Source of the DNA: UBA5436 sp050951845
GTDB taxonomy: Bacteria; Bacillota; Clostridia; Saccharofermentanales; DTU023
Direction of reading: 5' to 3'
DNA: 64,000 nt
Assembly: GCA_050951845.1 (NCBI GenBank)
Contig: JBMNJV010000003.1
Location: 186,001-250,000, forward strand
Part shown: one piece after another, positions 8,719 to 17,442 of the stretch
How positions within the stretch are numbered: position 1 is the first letter of the stretch
Layout: each line of letters starts with the position of its first letter
Notes under the pieces: model-generated
What the model was told of the DNA's origin: nothing
Databases searched by the model: none
What the model saw: the letters and a program-made list of their open reading frames with translations, nothing else
Position numbers and translations under genes: made by a program

Positions 8719-9218
8719 AATATTTCTCCGTTATGAATTATCAATGAATTATCGCGAATTTTTTAAAACTCCGACCGGACGACTAGTGCTATTTGAGTTT
8801 TTACTGATAAGGGCAAAGTATATCTAATATTGAATACACTAAAAGTAAAAAATTGCCTTGTTTTATCTTAGAAAAACTGCAAATGTTTTCAATTAATTTT
8901 AATTATATGCCAATTTTCATATAAATCAAATTATATGCAAAATAAAGATTTGTTGCACATTCTTTCATTAAAAAAATCGATGTTTTGTAAATTGTCATAA
9001 AAACGTGAATCGATTATGATTAAATCATGCAAAAACCTTTCGTATATGCTGATTTATGCAAAAATGCATAATTAGTATCAGGATATACGGAAATGAAAAA
9101 ATGATGCAAAACAAATTCCGTATTTGTAATTATTATTGATTGCAATATGTATGTATTTGTTTAAATTTGTGATGGAACGACCCGGGAGTATATTAAAAAA
9201 TTAAAGAGGAGAAAGCAC
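8719..9218. other. Divergent intergenic region between regulator and PTS genes
   Basis: This 500-base AT-rich region has no gene I can support. It holds the likely ptsI promoter (8992-9020), four copies of ATGCAAAA (8935, 9027, 9056 and 9104), and one short dyad (TTATGCA 9054-9060, AAAA, TGCATAA 9065-9071). Three of the four copies are at or downstream of the predicted transcription start. These are candidates for sites of the divergent DeoR-type regulator; that is inference from position and repetition. Confidence 0.6.
8992..9020 (+). promoter_or_regulatory. Predicted sigma-A promoter for ptsI and the ascorbate locus
   Basis: TTGTCA (8992-8997) and TATGAT (9015-9020) each match five of six consensus bases with a 17-base spacer. 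Transcription would start near 9027, leaving a leader of about 190 bases before ptsI that carries repeated ATGCAAAA motifs. Confidence 0.65.
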
Positions 9219-10910
9219 ATGAAACACATTAAAGTTGCGAGAACGTTTACTCGTGGTATAGCGGAAGCGGAAGCATATGTTTATGAAAAAGAAGAATTGA
9301 CAGCAGCAAAACATCTGATTAGCAGCGAAGCGGAAATTTCTGAAAATATTGAGTCTTTTGAAAAAGCAGTCGAAGCAGTTTCAAAGGACTTAAGTGAATT
9401 AGCTGAAGATTCTGCAATTTTCGCCGGTCATTTGAGTATCGCAAATGATTTTGCTTTGAGAGAAATGGTTTTAAGCAAAATCAAAGATGAAAAGCAAAAC
9501 GTTGAGCTGGCTGTGGAAAATGCAATTGGCGAATTGAGTGCAATGATGGCCGGAATTGATGATGCGTATATGCAGGAAAGAGCTGTTGATATTCTTGATG
9601 TCGGATCTCGTTTCATGGCTGCTCTGCAAGGTAAAGAATTTGCCGGATTGAACCATATTCAAAAAGAAGTAATTGTCATTGCTAATGACCTCACTCCTTC
9701 GGATACATCAAGCATGAATTTCGATTATATCAAAGGTTTTATCACTGAAAAAGGCGGCGTTACTTCTCACGTTTCGATTATCGCCAGGAGTTTAGGTTTA
9801 CCGGCGTTAGTCGGAGCCAGCACAATTCTGGAAAATGTAAAAAGCGGCGATAAAATTTTATTTGATGCTGAAAGCGGCGATATCTATATTAATCCCGATC
9901 AGCAAATCAGAGATGATTTGATTGAAAAAGCAAAAGCTGATGCCGAATTAAAGGCTCAAATTGAAGCAAAAATGGATTTGCCGGCGATAACTGAGGATGG
10001 TAAGACTTTAAAGGTTTATGCCAATGTCGGTGGTGCTGAAGAAATAAAACAAGCGATGAAATATAAAATAAACGGTGTCGGTCTGTTCCGTACAGAATTT
10101 CTTTTCATGGATAATACGGATTTCCCCTCCGAAGAGGAACAGTTCAATGCCTATAAAGATGCTATAGAAGCGTTGAACGGAGAATTGATTATCCGCACTC
10201 TTGATATCGGCGGTGATAAATCATTACCGTACTTCGAATTTGATCATGAAGAAAATCCGTTCTTAGGTTGGCGGGCAGTCAGAATGTGTTTGGAAAAATC
10301 CGATATTTTCAAAACACAGTTGAAAGCATTGTTGAGAGCTGCTGTATACGGACCGATCAGAATTATGATTCCGATGATAATTTCAGTTAATGAAGTAAAT
10401 CAAGTAAAAGAATTGATAGCAGAATGTAAAGCAGAGCTGAAAGCAGCGGGTATCGAATATGCGGACGATGTTCCGGTAGGAATCATGATCGAAACACCGG
10501 CAGCGGTAATGATGGCAGATGCTCTGGCCGAAGTTGTTGACTTTTTCAGTATCGGAACCAATGATCTGACTCAATATGTATTGGCGGTTGATCGTGACAA
10601 TAAACGAATTGAACATTTATATGATTCATATAATCCGGCTGTTTTAAGAGCAATCAATAAAGTAATCAAAGCTGCCAATAATGCCGGAATTGAAGTGGGG
10701 ATGTGTGGTGAATTCGCTTCTGATGCCAATATCACAGAAGTGCTGCTCGGATTCGGTATGGACGAGTATAGTATGGCTGCCGGCGAAACTCCGATCATCA
10801 AAGAAAAAATCAGAAATCTGAATTATGCAAAAGCTCAGGAATTAGCAAATAAAGTCTTAAAATGTGCAACTACAGAAGAAGTGTATCAGTTGTTGGGAAT
10901 AAAACAGTAA
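9219..10910 (+). CDS. ptsI: PTS Enzyme I (phosphoenolpyruvate-protein phosphotransferase)
   Basis: This 563-residue protein has the full Enzyme I layout: an N-terminal HPr-binding and swivel domain with the phosphorylated histidine in GGVTSHVSIIARSLG (His184), and a C-terminal PEP-binding TIM barrel with GVGLFRTEFLFM, GTNDLTQY and the C-terminal GMCGEFASD cysteine. It takes phosphate from PEP and passes it to HPr in the cytoplasm. AGAGGAG precedes the ATG. Being first in the ascorbate PTS locus, it may be a dedicated rather than general Enzyme I, or the locus may double as the general pts operon; the window cannot decide. Confidence 0.95.
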   Translation: MKHIKVARTFTRGIAEAEAYVYEKEELTAAKHLISSEAEISENIESFEKAVEAVSKDLSELAEDSAIFAGHLSIANDFALREMVLSKIKDEKQNVELAVENAIGELSAMMAGIDDAYMQERAVDILDVGSRFMAALQGKEFAGLNHIQKEVIVIANDLTPSDTSSMNFDYIKGFITEKGGVTSHVSIIARSLGLPALVGASTILENVKSGDKILFDAESGDIYINPDQQIRDDLIEKAKADAELKAQIEAKMDLPAITEDGKTLKVYANVGGAEEIKQAMKYKINGVGLFRTEFLFMDNTDFPSEEEQFNAYKDAIEALNGELIIRTLDIGGDKSLPYFEFDHEENPFLGWRAVRMCLEKSDIFKTQLKALLRAAVYGPIRIMIPMIISVNEVNQVKELIAECKAELKAAGIEYADDVPVGIMIETPAAVMMADALAEVVDFFSIGTNDLTQYVLAVDRDNKRIEHLYDSYNPAVLRAINKVIKAANNAGIEVGMCGEFASDANITEVLLGFGMDEYSMAAGETPIIKEKIRNLNYAKAQELANKVLKCATTEEVYQLLGIKQ

Positions 10911-11006
10911 CAGCCTGAGAATCAGAAAAAGATTACGCGATAAATGGAAAAACATAAATAGTTTTTATAAAACATAAAATAATATAAAGAAACAGGAGAA
11001 GACATT

Positions 11007-11303
11007 ATGGTTGAAACAACAATTTATGTAAGAAACAAAACAGGTTTACATTTAAGACCTGCAACAGAGTTATCACAATTATGCTCTAAAATGGATTCCG
11101 ACATTAAGCTGATTTTCGGAGAAAAAACGATTAATCCGAAAAGTGTTTTAATGTTAATGGGAGCAGGTATCAAACAAGGATCAAAGCTTGAAATTAAAGT
11201 TGACGGTCCTAATGAAGCTGAGCATTTACAAGCAATAATAGATGCAATAAACGGCGGTTTCGGCGAAGAAATGATTCCTTTGGAAGATATCGTAAAAGAG
11301 TAG
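11007..11303 (+). CDS. ptsH: HPr phosphocarrier protein
   Basis: This 98-residue HPr has the active-site histidine in KTGLHLRPA (His15) and the regulatory serine in NPKSVLMLM (Ser46), the site used by HPr kinase in Gram-positive bacteria. GLHLRPA differs from the usual GIHARPA, and the C-terminus is about ten residues longer than in typical HPr. It relays phosphate from Enzyme I to the EIIA encoded further along. AACAGGAG lies before the start. The gene is 96 bases after ptsI and followed by two hairpins. Confidence 0.93.
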   Translation: MVETTIYVRNKTGLHLRPATELSQLCSKMDSDIKLIFGEKTINPKSVLMLMGAGIKQGSKLEIKVDGPNEAEHLQAIIDAINGGFGEEMIPLEDIVKE

Positions 11304-11313
11304 GCTGAATTTA

Positions 11314-11393
11314 TCAAATGAATGATGATTTCGAAAAATTCATTTGATTAATTATAAAAGTCAAGTATCCGCTGAAAAAAATTCAGTGGATAC
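11314..11393 (+). other. Two intercistronic hairpins between ptsH and ulaE
   Basis: Hairpin one pairs 11314-11323 (TCAAATGAAT) with 11338-11347, 10 bp perfect. Hairpin two pairs 11365-11376 with 11382-11393, 12 bp with one G-U pair and a 5-base loop. Neither is followed by a clear T run, so they are better read as mRNA processing or stability elements, or a leaky terminator separating ptsI-ptsH from the ula genes, than as a full stop. Confidence 0.6.
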
Positions 11394-11416
11394 TAAATAA
11401 AGCAAAGAGAGACGAA

Positions 11417-12262
11417 ATGAAAAAATATCAATTAGGTTTATATGAAAAAGCTCTTCCGAACGAATTAACTTGGGAAGAAAGATTTGCAATAGCAAAAGAA
11501 GCCGGTTTTGATTATATAGAATTCAGTATAGATGAAACTGATGCCAGGCTGGCTCGTCTTGATTGGACATTGGCTGAACGACAGGAAATGGTGAGGCTGA
11601 CTCAAGCTGCCGGAGTTCCGTTACGTTCGATTTGTTTATCCGGACATCGTAAATATCCGCTGGGCAGTAAAGATCCCAAAATTCAAGAAAAAAGCATGGA
11701 TATCGCGTATAAAGCCATTGATTTAGCAGGAGATATGGGAATTCGTTTGATTCAATTAGCCGGCTACGATGTTTATTATGATGAAGGCGATGCCGAAACA
11801 GAAGAAAATTTTGCAGAAAACCTTAAAGTTGTTACCGATTATGCTGCCTCGCGTGAAGTTGCTTTAGGCTTTGAAACGATGGAAACACCATTCATGGATA
11901 CAGTTGAAAAATCCATGTATTACGTAGACCAGATCAATAGTCCGTGGCTTGGTGTTTATCCGGATATCGGCAACTTGACGAATGCATCTTTAATATACGG
12001 AAATACGGTCAATGCCGATTTGAAAAAAGGCACCGGACATATTTTTGCGGCACATCTCAAAGAAACCAAACCAGGACATTATCGTGAAATTCCCTTTAGC
12101 ACGGGACATACTGATTTTGTTTCAAATATCAAATGCTTGCGTGAATTAGGGGTTCATTCTTTTGTCGGTGAATTCTGGTATGTCGGTCAAGATAATTGGC
12201 GGGAAGATGTTGAGTTTGCAGCAGAATTTTTGAGAGCTAAATTAGATCAGGTGTTTAAATAA
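11417..12262 (+). CDS. ulaE: L-xylulose-5-phosphate 3-epimerase (UlaE/SgaU type)
   Basis: This 281-residue TIM-barrel protein matches UlaE, which interconverts L-xylulose 5-phosphate and L-ribulose 5-phosphate in L-ascorbate breakdown. Family stretches seen are the N-terminal GLYEKALP, LRSICLSGHRKYPLGS, LIQLAGYDVYYD, GFETMETPFMDT (metal-binding Glu), VYPDIGNL and AAHLKETKPGHYREIPF. Length fits the family (about 284). AAAGAGAG precedes the ATG. It begins the run of catabolic genes. Confidence 0.92.
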   Translation: MKKYQLGLYEKALPNELTWEERFAIAKEAGFDYIEFSIDETDARLARLDWTLAERQEMVRLTQAAGVPLRSICLSGHRKYPLGSKDPKIQEKSMDIAYKAIDLAGDMGIRLIQLAGYDVYYDEGDAETEENFAENLKVVTDYAASREVALGFETMETPFMDTVEKSMYYVDQINSPWLGVYPDIGNLTNASLIYGNTVNADLKKGTGHIFAAHLKETKPGHYREIPFSTGHTDFVSNIKCLRELGVHSFVGEFWYVGQDNWREDVEFAAEFLRAKLDQVFK

Positions 12263-12364
12263 TTAATTGGATCAAAAAATTTAGATTGCAGCGATTAAAG
12301 GTTATAGCCGAATTTCGATTTGATTTTAACCTCTAGTTAAGTTTAGAAAAAATGAGGATAAATT

Positions 12365-13456
12365 ATGCTTACAGTACAAAAAAAATCAATTGCCGAATTA
12401 AAATTATGCTATGCCATAGGTCAGATTAATTCGGGCTCAGATCGATCTTTCGTAGTAGCTACTGAAAAATTGGGTGAATGTCAAAGATATGATCTTGAAG
12501 GAAATTATTTGGAAACAATTTGGACAGAACCGGGCGGAGTTATGACTTTACTTCAAGTTCCGGATAGCAACGGCGAATTTCTTTCGACCCATAAGTTCTT
12601 TTCGCCTAATGATTCGGCGGAAGCATGTTTGATTTTAGCGACACCGGTTGATCCTGAAGGAAATCCGGTTAAAGATTTAACAGAAGATCATACTTGGAAA
12701 ATTACCGAATTAGCGAAAATTCCGTTTTTACATCGGTTTGATATCTTAACCAGAAATGGTAAAAGCTATATTATTGCTTGTGCCTTGAAATCTGATCATG
12801 AATTCAGAGATGATTGGAATCATCCGGGCACAATCAGTGTTTGTGAGTTGCCGTCTGATTTATCCCTGTATGACGCAAATCAGGGCAAACCCTTGGAATT
12901 CAAAGTAATCAAAGAAGGATTAACGAAAAATCACGGTTACTGCAGACAAGTATATAACGGAGTAGAAACCAGTTTGGTTGCAGCTGAACAAGGCATTTAT
13001 CGCGTAACACCGCCGGCAGATGATACTGATGATTGGCGGGTGGAGCAGTTGATCGATATGGCGAGCAGTGATGTAAGAGCTTATGACATCGACGGTGACG
13101 GTAAACTTGAGTATATGGTCTTTGCACCGTTCCATGGTAAAGATTTGTATGTTTTCAGAGAAGAAGCGGATGGTTGGCAAGAAATTTATCATCATGATGC
13201 TGAATTACCGTTTTTACATTCATTATGGGCGGGCGAACTCGGCGGAATTCCGACTTTCCTGGTCGGTAACCGGCAAGGTGATCGGGATCTCTACGCAATG
13301 ACCTGGGATCAGGCCGAAGAAAAATTTGTTTTGCAGCAGCTGGATCATGATTGCGGACCGACTAATGTAGATATTTATCATCATGAAGGAAATGACTATA
13401 TTATCGCCACGAATCGCGAAATTAACGAAGTAGCGTTATATAAGGTAAATCCTTAA
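12365..13456 (+). CDS. Predicted beta-propeller protein of unknown role in the ascorbate locus
   Basis: I cannot assign a function to this 363-residue protein. It has no signal peptide or membrane segment, so it should be cytoplasmic. Blade-like strands repeat through it, and DIDGDGKLEYMVF (about residues 240-252) is the DxDGDG calcium-type loop of FG-GAP/VCBS beta-propellers; RFDILTRNGKSYIIA and HSLWAGELGGIPTFLVG look like related blades. It sits between ulaE and ulaG, 102 and 62 bases away, so it is probably co-transcribed. It may be a sugar-acid lactonase, a binding protein or a replacement for a missing step; none of these is shown by a motif. Confidence 0.75.
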   Translation: MLTVQKKSIAELKLCYAIGQINSGSDRSFVVATEKLGECQRYDLEGNYLETIWTEPGGVMTLLQVPDSNGEFLSTHKFFSPNDSAEACLILATPVDPEGNPVKDLTEDHTWKITELAKIPFLHRFDILTRNGKSYIIACALKSDHEFRDDWNHPGTISVCELPSDLSLYDANQGKPLEFKVIKEGLTKNHGYCRQVYNGVETSLVAAEQGIYRVTPPADDTDDWRVEQLIDMASSDVRAYDIDGDGKLEYMVFAPFHGKDLYVFREEADGWQEIYHHDAELPFLHSLWAGELGGIPTFLVGNRQGDRDLYAMTWDQAEEKFVLQQLDHDCGPTNVDIYHHEGNDYIIATNREINEVALYKVNP

Positions 13457-13518
13457 ATATAGAATAATAGAAAACAGTAATTAAGAATCCATTCAAATGG
13501 AACAATCTAGGAGGACTT

Positions 13519-14583
13519 ATGACAAAGATTGACGAAATTACAAGAGAGAGTTGGATTTTGGGTGCTTTCCCTGAATGGGGAACATGGCTTAATGAAGAAA
13601 TCGACAACACAGTTGTTGAAAAAGGTACATTTGCCATGTGGTGGCTCGGAGTAGTAGGTTGTTGGTTTAAAACGGAAAATGATACCAATATCGCAATCGA
13701 TTTGTGGTTCGGAAACGGAAAACGCACACAAAAAGTTGCCGATATGAAACCGTATCATCAAATGCGCAACATGATGGGTGTAAAAAAATTACAACCGAAT
13801 TTACGTGCATATCCGATCGTATATGATCCGTTTGCAGTGACAAAATGTGATGCCGTGTTCTCAACACATTATCATAATGATCATATCGATCCGTTTTTTG
13901 CGAAAGCTGTCTTGGATAACTGCGGACCCGATGTTCCGTTCATCGGACCGAAAGAGTGTATTAAAAAATGGCGCGGCTGGGGTGTACCTGAAGATCGTTT
14001 GCAAGAAGTAAAACCGGGCGATGTTGTAAAAATTAAAGATACTGAAGTTATCGTTTTAGATTCATATGACCGTACCTGTCTGGTAACAACAGAAGTCGGT
14101 GAAGATCTTGACGGTGTCTGCCCGACCAACATGGACGAAAAAGCAGTAAACTATTTGTTTAAGTTCCCTGCAGGTACTGTTTATCATTCAGGTGACTCGC
14201 ATTACAGCATCCGCTACAGAGAAATCGGCAAAAAGTATGATATTGACATTTCGTTCGGTTCTTATGGTGAAAATCCTCCGGGATGCCAAGACAAAATGTC
14301 CTCGGTAGATATGCTGCGTATGGCAGAGGCTACAAATTGTAAAGTTGTAATTCCGCTGCATTATGATGTCTGGTCGAACTTTAAAGCAGATCCGAAAGAA
14401 ATCACATATTTATATAATTATAAAAAGGATGCACTGCAATATAAGTTCCATCCTTTCATCTGGGATGTCGGTGGAAAATATGTCTGGCCACAAGATAAAG
14501 ATTTGAAAGAATACCATTATCGTCGCGGTTTCGAAGACTGCTTCGAAGACGAGCCGAACGTACCGTTCAAATCAATTCTTTAA
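13519..14583 (+). CDS. ulaG: L-ascorbate-6-phosphate lactonase
   Basis: This 354-residue metallo-beta-lactamase-fold protein closely fits UlaG, which opens the lactone ring of L-ascorbate 6-phosphate. The metal-binding HxHxDH is THYHNDHID (about residues 117-125); further family motifs are FIGPKECIKKWRGWG, YHSGDSHYS and VIPLHYDVWSN. UlaG enzymes are about 354 residues and Mn-dependent, which this length matches. AGGAGG (13509-13514) supports the start. In E. coli ulaG is separate from the ulaA operon; here it is inside the cluster. Confidence 0.95.
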   Translation: MTKIDEITRESWILGAFPEWGTWLNEEIDNTVVEKGTFAMWWLGVVGCWFKTENDTNIAIDLWFGNGKRTQKVADMKPYHQMRNMMGVKKLQPNLRAYPIVYDPFAVTKCDAVFSTHYHNDHIDPFFAKAVLDNCGPDVPFIGPKECIKKWRGWGVPEDRLQEVKPGDVVKIKDTEVIVLDSYDRTCLVTTEVGEDLDGVCPTNMDEKAVNYLFKFPAGTVYHSGDSHYSIRYREIGKKYDIDISFGSYGENPPGCQDKMSSVDMLRMAEATNCKVVIPLHYDVWSNFKADPKEITYLYNYKKDALQYKFHPFIWDVGGKYVWPQDKDLKEYHYRRGFEDCFEDEPNVPFKSIL

Positions 14584-14598
14584 TTATTAATTATTCCG

Positions 14599-14623
14599 GT
14601 TGCTCATCCCGGAGGTGAGCAAC
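14599..14623 (+). other. Intercistronic hairpin between ulaG and ulaF
   Basis: GTTGCTCA (14599-14606) pairs perfectly with 14616-14623, with a 9-base loop that contains CGGAGG. No T run follows, so this is not a good terminator. It may protect or divide the mRNA. Confidence 0.55.
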
Positions 14624-14657
14624 TGAATTTAGATTGTTTAAAGATCAAGGAGAAATA

Positions 14658-15356
14658 ATGAAATATAAAGAATTAAGACAAAGAGTTTATGAAACGAATA
14701 TGCTTTTACCGAAATTGGATCTGGTCGTTTTTACATGGGGCAATGTAAGCGAAGCAGATCGTGAGGCTGGCGTATTTGCAATTAAACCGAGTGGTGTTGA
14801 ATATGACAATCTTAAACCGGAAGACATTGTGGTTGTATCTCTTGAAACAGGTGAAACTGTTGCTGGTAGAATGAATCCTTCAAGCGATACTGCAACCCAC
14901 CTGGTGCTTTACCGGAATTTCCCCAATATCGGCGGTGTAGTTCATACACATTCGCCCTGGGCGGTAAGTTGGGCGCAAGCGGCCAGAGAATTACCGGCAT
15001 ACGGTACAACCCATGCGGATACTTTTTATGGCAATGTGCCTTGTACCAGAAAATTGACTGATCAGGAAATCAAAGAAGAGTATGAGAAAAATACCGGATT
15101 AGTGATCGTGGAAACATTTGAAAAAAATCAAATCGATCCTGATGCAGTACCGGGTGTTTTAGTTGCCGGACATGGTCCTTTTACTTGGGGACCTGAATCC
15201 TTTAAGGCTGTTGAAAACTCTAAAGTACTGGAAGAGTGCTGCAAAATGGCATACAGAACAGAAGCGATTAATCCTGAAATCTCGAGAATTGAACAAGGCT
15301 TGTTAGATAAGCATTATCTCCGTAAACACGGAAAAGATGCTTATTACGGCCAGTAA
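14658..15356 (+). CDS. ulaF: L-ribulose-5-phosphate 4-epimerase (UlaF/AraD family)
   Basis: This 232-residue class II aldolase/AraD-family protein converts L-ribulose 5-phosphate to D-xylulose 5-phosphate, which enters the pentose phosphate pathway. Seen are TWGNVSEAD, the phosphate-binding SSDTATHL, the zinc ligands in VVHTHSPWA and a later histidine in LVAGHGPFTWG, plus the family's YGTTHADTFYG. AAGGAG (14647-14652) selects the ATG at 14658; a TTG eight codons upstream is in frame but lies before the ribosome site. Length equals E. coli AraD/UlaF (about 230). Confidence 0.93.
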   Translation: MKYKELRQRVYETNMLLPKLDLVVFTWGNVSEADREAGVFAIKPSGVEYDNLKPEDIVVVSLETGETVAGRMNPSSDTATHLVLYRNFPNIGGVVHTHSPWAVSWAQAARELPAYGTTHADTFYGNVPCTRKLTDQEIKEEYEKNTGLVIVETFEKNQIDPDAVPGVLVAGHGPFTWGPESFKAVENSKVLEECCKMAYRTEAINPEISRIEQGLLDKHYLRKHGKDAYYGQ

Positions 15357-15388
15357 AATATCAAAAACATAAAAAAGAAGGAGGAAAA

Positions 15389-15844
15389 ATGTTACTAAAG
15401 GATATTCATGATAAAGGGCATTTTTCATTTCATGAATCTGCAGCAGATTGGCGTGAAGCAATTCGTATGAGTTGTCAGCCGATGGAAGCGGATGGAACTA
15501 CAGATGCAAGATATGCTCAGGCAATGATTGATTGTGTGGAAAAGCATGGACCGTATATTGTTATATTACCGGGTGTAGCCATGCCGCATTCTACAGAAAA
15601 TGCAGAAGGTGCTTTCAATACAACAATCGGTTTCATGAAATTGGAAAACCCGGTGTCTTTTGAAGAAGGCAACCCTGAAAAAGATGCTTCATTGTTTTTT
15701 ACATTAGTTTCAACTAATGCGGACGAGCATATGGAAAACATGCAACGTCTATATTCAGTTTTAACCAATGAAGCTGTTTTGGAAGAATTAAATAAAGCAA
15801 CATCAGCTGAGGATTTATTAAGAATTGATGCAATGCTTGAATAA
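15389..15844 (+). CDS. ulaC: PTS EIIA component, ascorbate/fructose-mannitol type
   Basis: This 151-residue protein matches the PTS EIIA type-2 domain. The phosphorylated histidine is His67 in GVAMPHSTEN, and the domain ends with AVLEELNKATSAEDLL, typical of UlaC/SgaA proteins. It receives phosphate from HPr and passes it to EIIB. AAGGAGG is 8 bases before the ATG. It lies 32 bases after ulaF and 12 before ulaA, so it is translated in one operon. Confidence 0.93.
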   Translation: MLLKDIHDKGHFSFHESAADWREAIRMSCQPMEADGTTDARYAQAMIDCVEKHGPYIVILPGVAMPHSTENAEGAFNTTIGFMKLENPVSFEEGNPEKDASLFFTLVSTNADEHMENMQRLYSVLTNEAVLEELNKATSAEDLLRIDAMLE

Positions 15845-15856
15845 GAGGAGATTATT

Positions 15857-17344
15857 ATGTTAAATGTTTTATCAACTATTTGGGAATTTTTCGTAAATAA
15901 CTTCCTGACAGTACCGGCATATTTTATCGGTCTGTTGGTTGTTTTAGGATATGCTCTATTGAAAAAACCCTGGTATGACGTACTTGCAGGATTTATTAAA
16001 GCCACAATCGGTTTCTTTATCTTACAAGTAGGTTCAGGTGGATTGACCAGTAACTTCCGTCCGATTCTGGTCGGTTTAAAAGATAAATTTAATTTAGATG
16101 CGATGGTTATCGATCCGTATTTCGGACAAAATGCGGTTCAAGCCGGTATGGAAAAAGAATTAGGCAGAACATTCTCTGATGTTATGATTCTGCTTCTGAT
16201 TGCTTTTATCTTTAACATTGTATTGGTTGCCTTGAAAAAAGTGACCAAACTCAGAGCTCTTTTCACAACCGGTCACGTTCAGATGCAACAAGCGGCAACA
16301 GCATTCTGGTTAATCCTTTTTGCTATTCCGTCTTTGAAAAACAGCAACATCGGAATTCTGATTGTCATGGGTTTGCTTTTAGGTCTTTACTGGGCAGTCG
16401 GTTCCAATTTAATCGTCGGTCAGTCACAGAGCTTAACCGATGGTGCCGGATTTACCATTGCTCATCAACAGATGTTCGGTATCGGTCTCTCAACCTGGTT
16501 AGCTGAAAAAATGGCTAAAAAGAGCAAAAAAGAGACCAAACGTCTGGATGATATTAAGCTTCCGGGCTGGTTGAGAATTTTCAATGAGAACATGGTAGCG
16601 ACAGCTATTTTGATGACATTGTTCTTCGGAATTATTTTGTTAATCCTGGGTAAACCGTACTTAGTTGAAAAAGAATTCATGAAAGAAACTCAAAACTTTG
16701 TATTCTATATCATGACAACTTCATTCCACTTCGGTGTATACCTGGCAATCCTGCAATTAGGTGTTCGTACATTCGTTACAGAATTAACCAATTCATTCCA
16801 GGGTATTTCCAGAAAATTGCTTCCGGGTGCTGTTCCCGGTGTTGACTGTGCCGTTGCATTCGGTTTCGGATCACAAAATGCCGTTACAATCGGATTTATC
16901 TTCGGTGCTTTAGGTCAATTCTTGGCAATTATTGCCTTAGTCTTGTTGAAGAGCCCGACTCTGGTTGTTGCCGGATTCGTACCGGTATTCTTCGATAACG
17001 CAATTATCGCAGTATATGCTGATAATAAAGGTGGTGCAAAAGCAGCAATGATCTTCCCGTTCTTGTCCGGTTTGGCTCAGGTATTCGGTTCAGCTTTCAT
17101 TGCTTCATTCGTAGGCTTAGCTCAATACGGCGGTTACCTCGGTATGTGGGACTGGGCAGTTGTCTGGCCGGTATTCACGGTTGTGATGAAATATTTAAGC
17201 TATATCGGTGTAGCTCTGGTTGTTATTGCTTTAATTGCAATTCCGCAAATTCAATACAGATTGAAGAAGGATACCTACTTCTTAGAAACTGAAGATTGGG
17301 AAGAATGCAAACGCATTCGCGAAGAACAACAAGCAGTAAAATAA
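15857..17344 (+). CDS. ulaA: PTS ascorbate transporter EIIC permease
   Basis: This 495-residue polytopic membrane protein has about eleven hydrophobic helices and fits the SgaT/UlaA EIIC family, which imports L-ascorbate and phosphorylates it with EIIB. Family-like stretches are FLTVPAYFIGLLV near the N-terminus, LQVGSGGLTSNFRPI, the H-rich TDGAGFTIAHQQMFG and ALVPGVDCAVAF-like GAVPGVDCAVAFGFG. Length is close to the E. coli protein (465) with a charged C-terminal tail. A GAGGAG motif precedes the start. Confidence 0.93.
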   Translation: MLNVLSTIWEFFVNNFLTVPAYFIGLLVVLGYALLKKPWYDVLAGFIKATIGFFILQVGSGGLTSNFRPILVGLKDKFNLDAMVIDPYFGQNAVQAGMEKELGRTFSDVMILLLIAFIFNIVLVALKKVTKLRALFTTGHVQMQQAATAFWLILFAIPSLKNSNIGILIVMGLLLGLYWAVGSNLIVGQSQSLTDGAGFTIAHQQMFGIGLSTWLAEKMAKKSKKETKRLDDIKLPGWLRIFNENMVATAILMTLFFGIILLILGKPYLVEKEFMKETQNFVFYIMTTSFHFGVYLAILQLGVRTFVTELTNSFQGISRKLLPGAVPGVDCAVAFGFGSQNAVTIGFIFGALGQFLAIIALVLLKSPTLVVAGFVPVFFDNAIIAVYADNKGGAKAAMIFPFLSGLAQVFGSAFIASFVGLAQYGGYLGMWDWAVVWPVFTVVMKYLSYIGVALVVIALIAIPQIQYRLKKDTYFLETEDWEECKRIREEQQAVK

Positions 17345-17442
17345 TTTTTAACAATCTTAAAAAATGTTTATAAATTACGTAAAAACATAGTATAATTTTA
17401 TCAGGTGCTTAACCTTAATAATTAAGAAAGAGAGATTAGAGA

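Noticed and set aside
15517..16005. 162-codon - strand frame opposite ulaC/ulaA
   Set aside because: Lies entirely over two well-supported PTS genes and has no recognisable domain or ribosome site.
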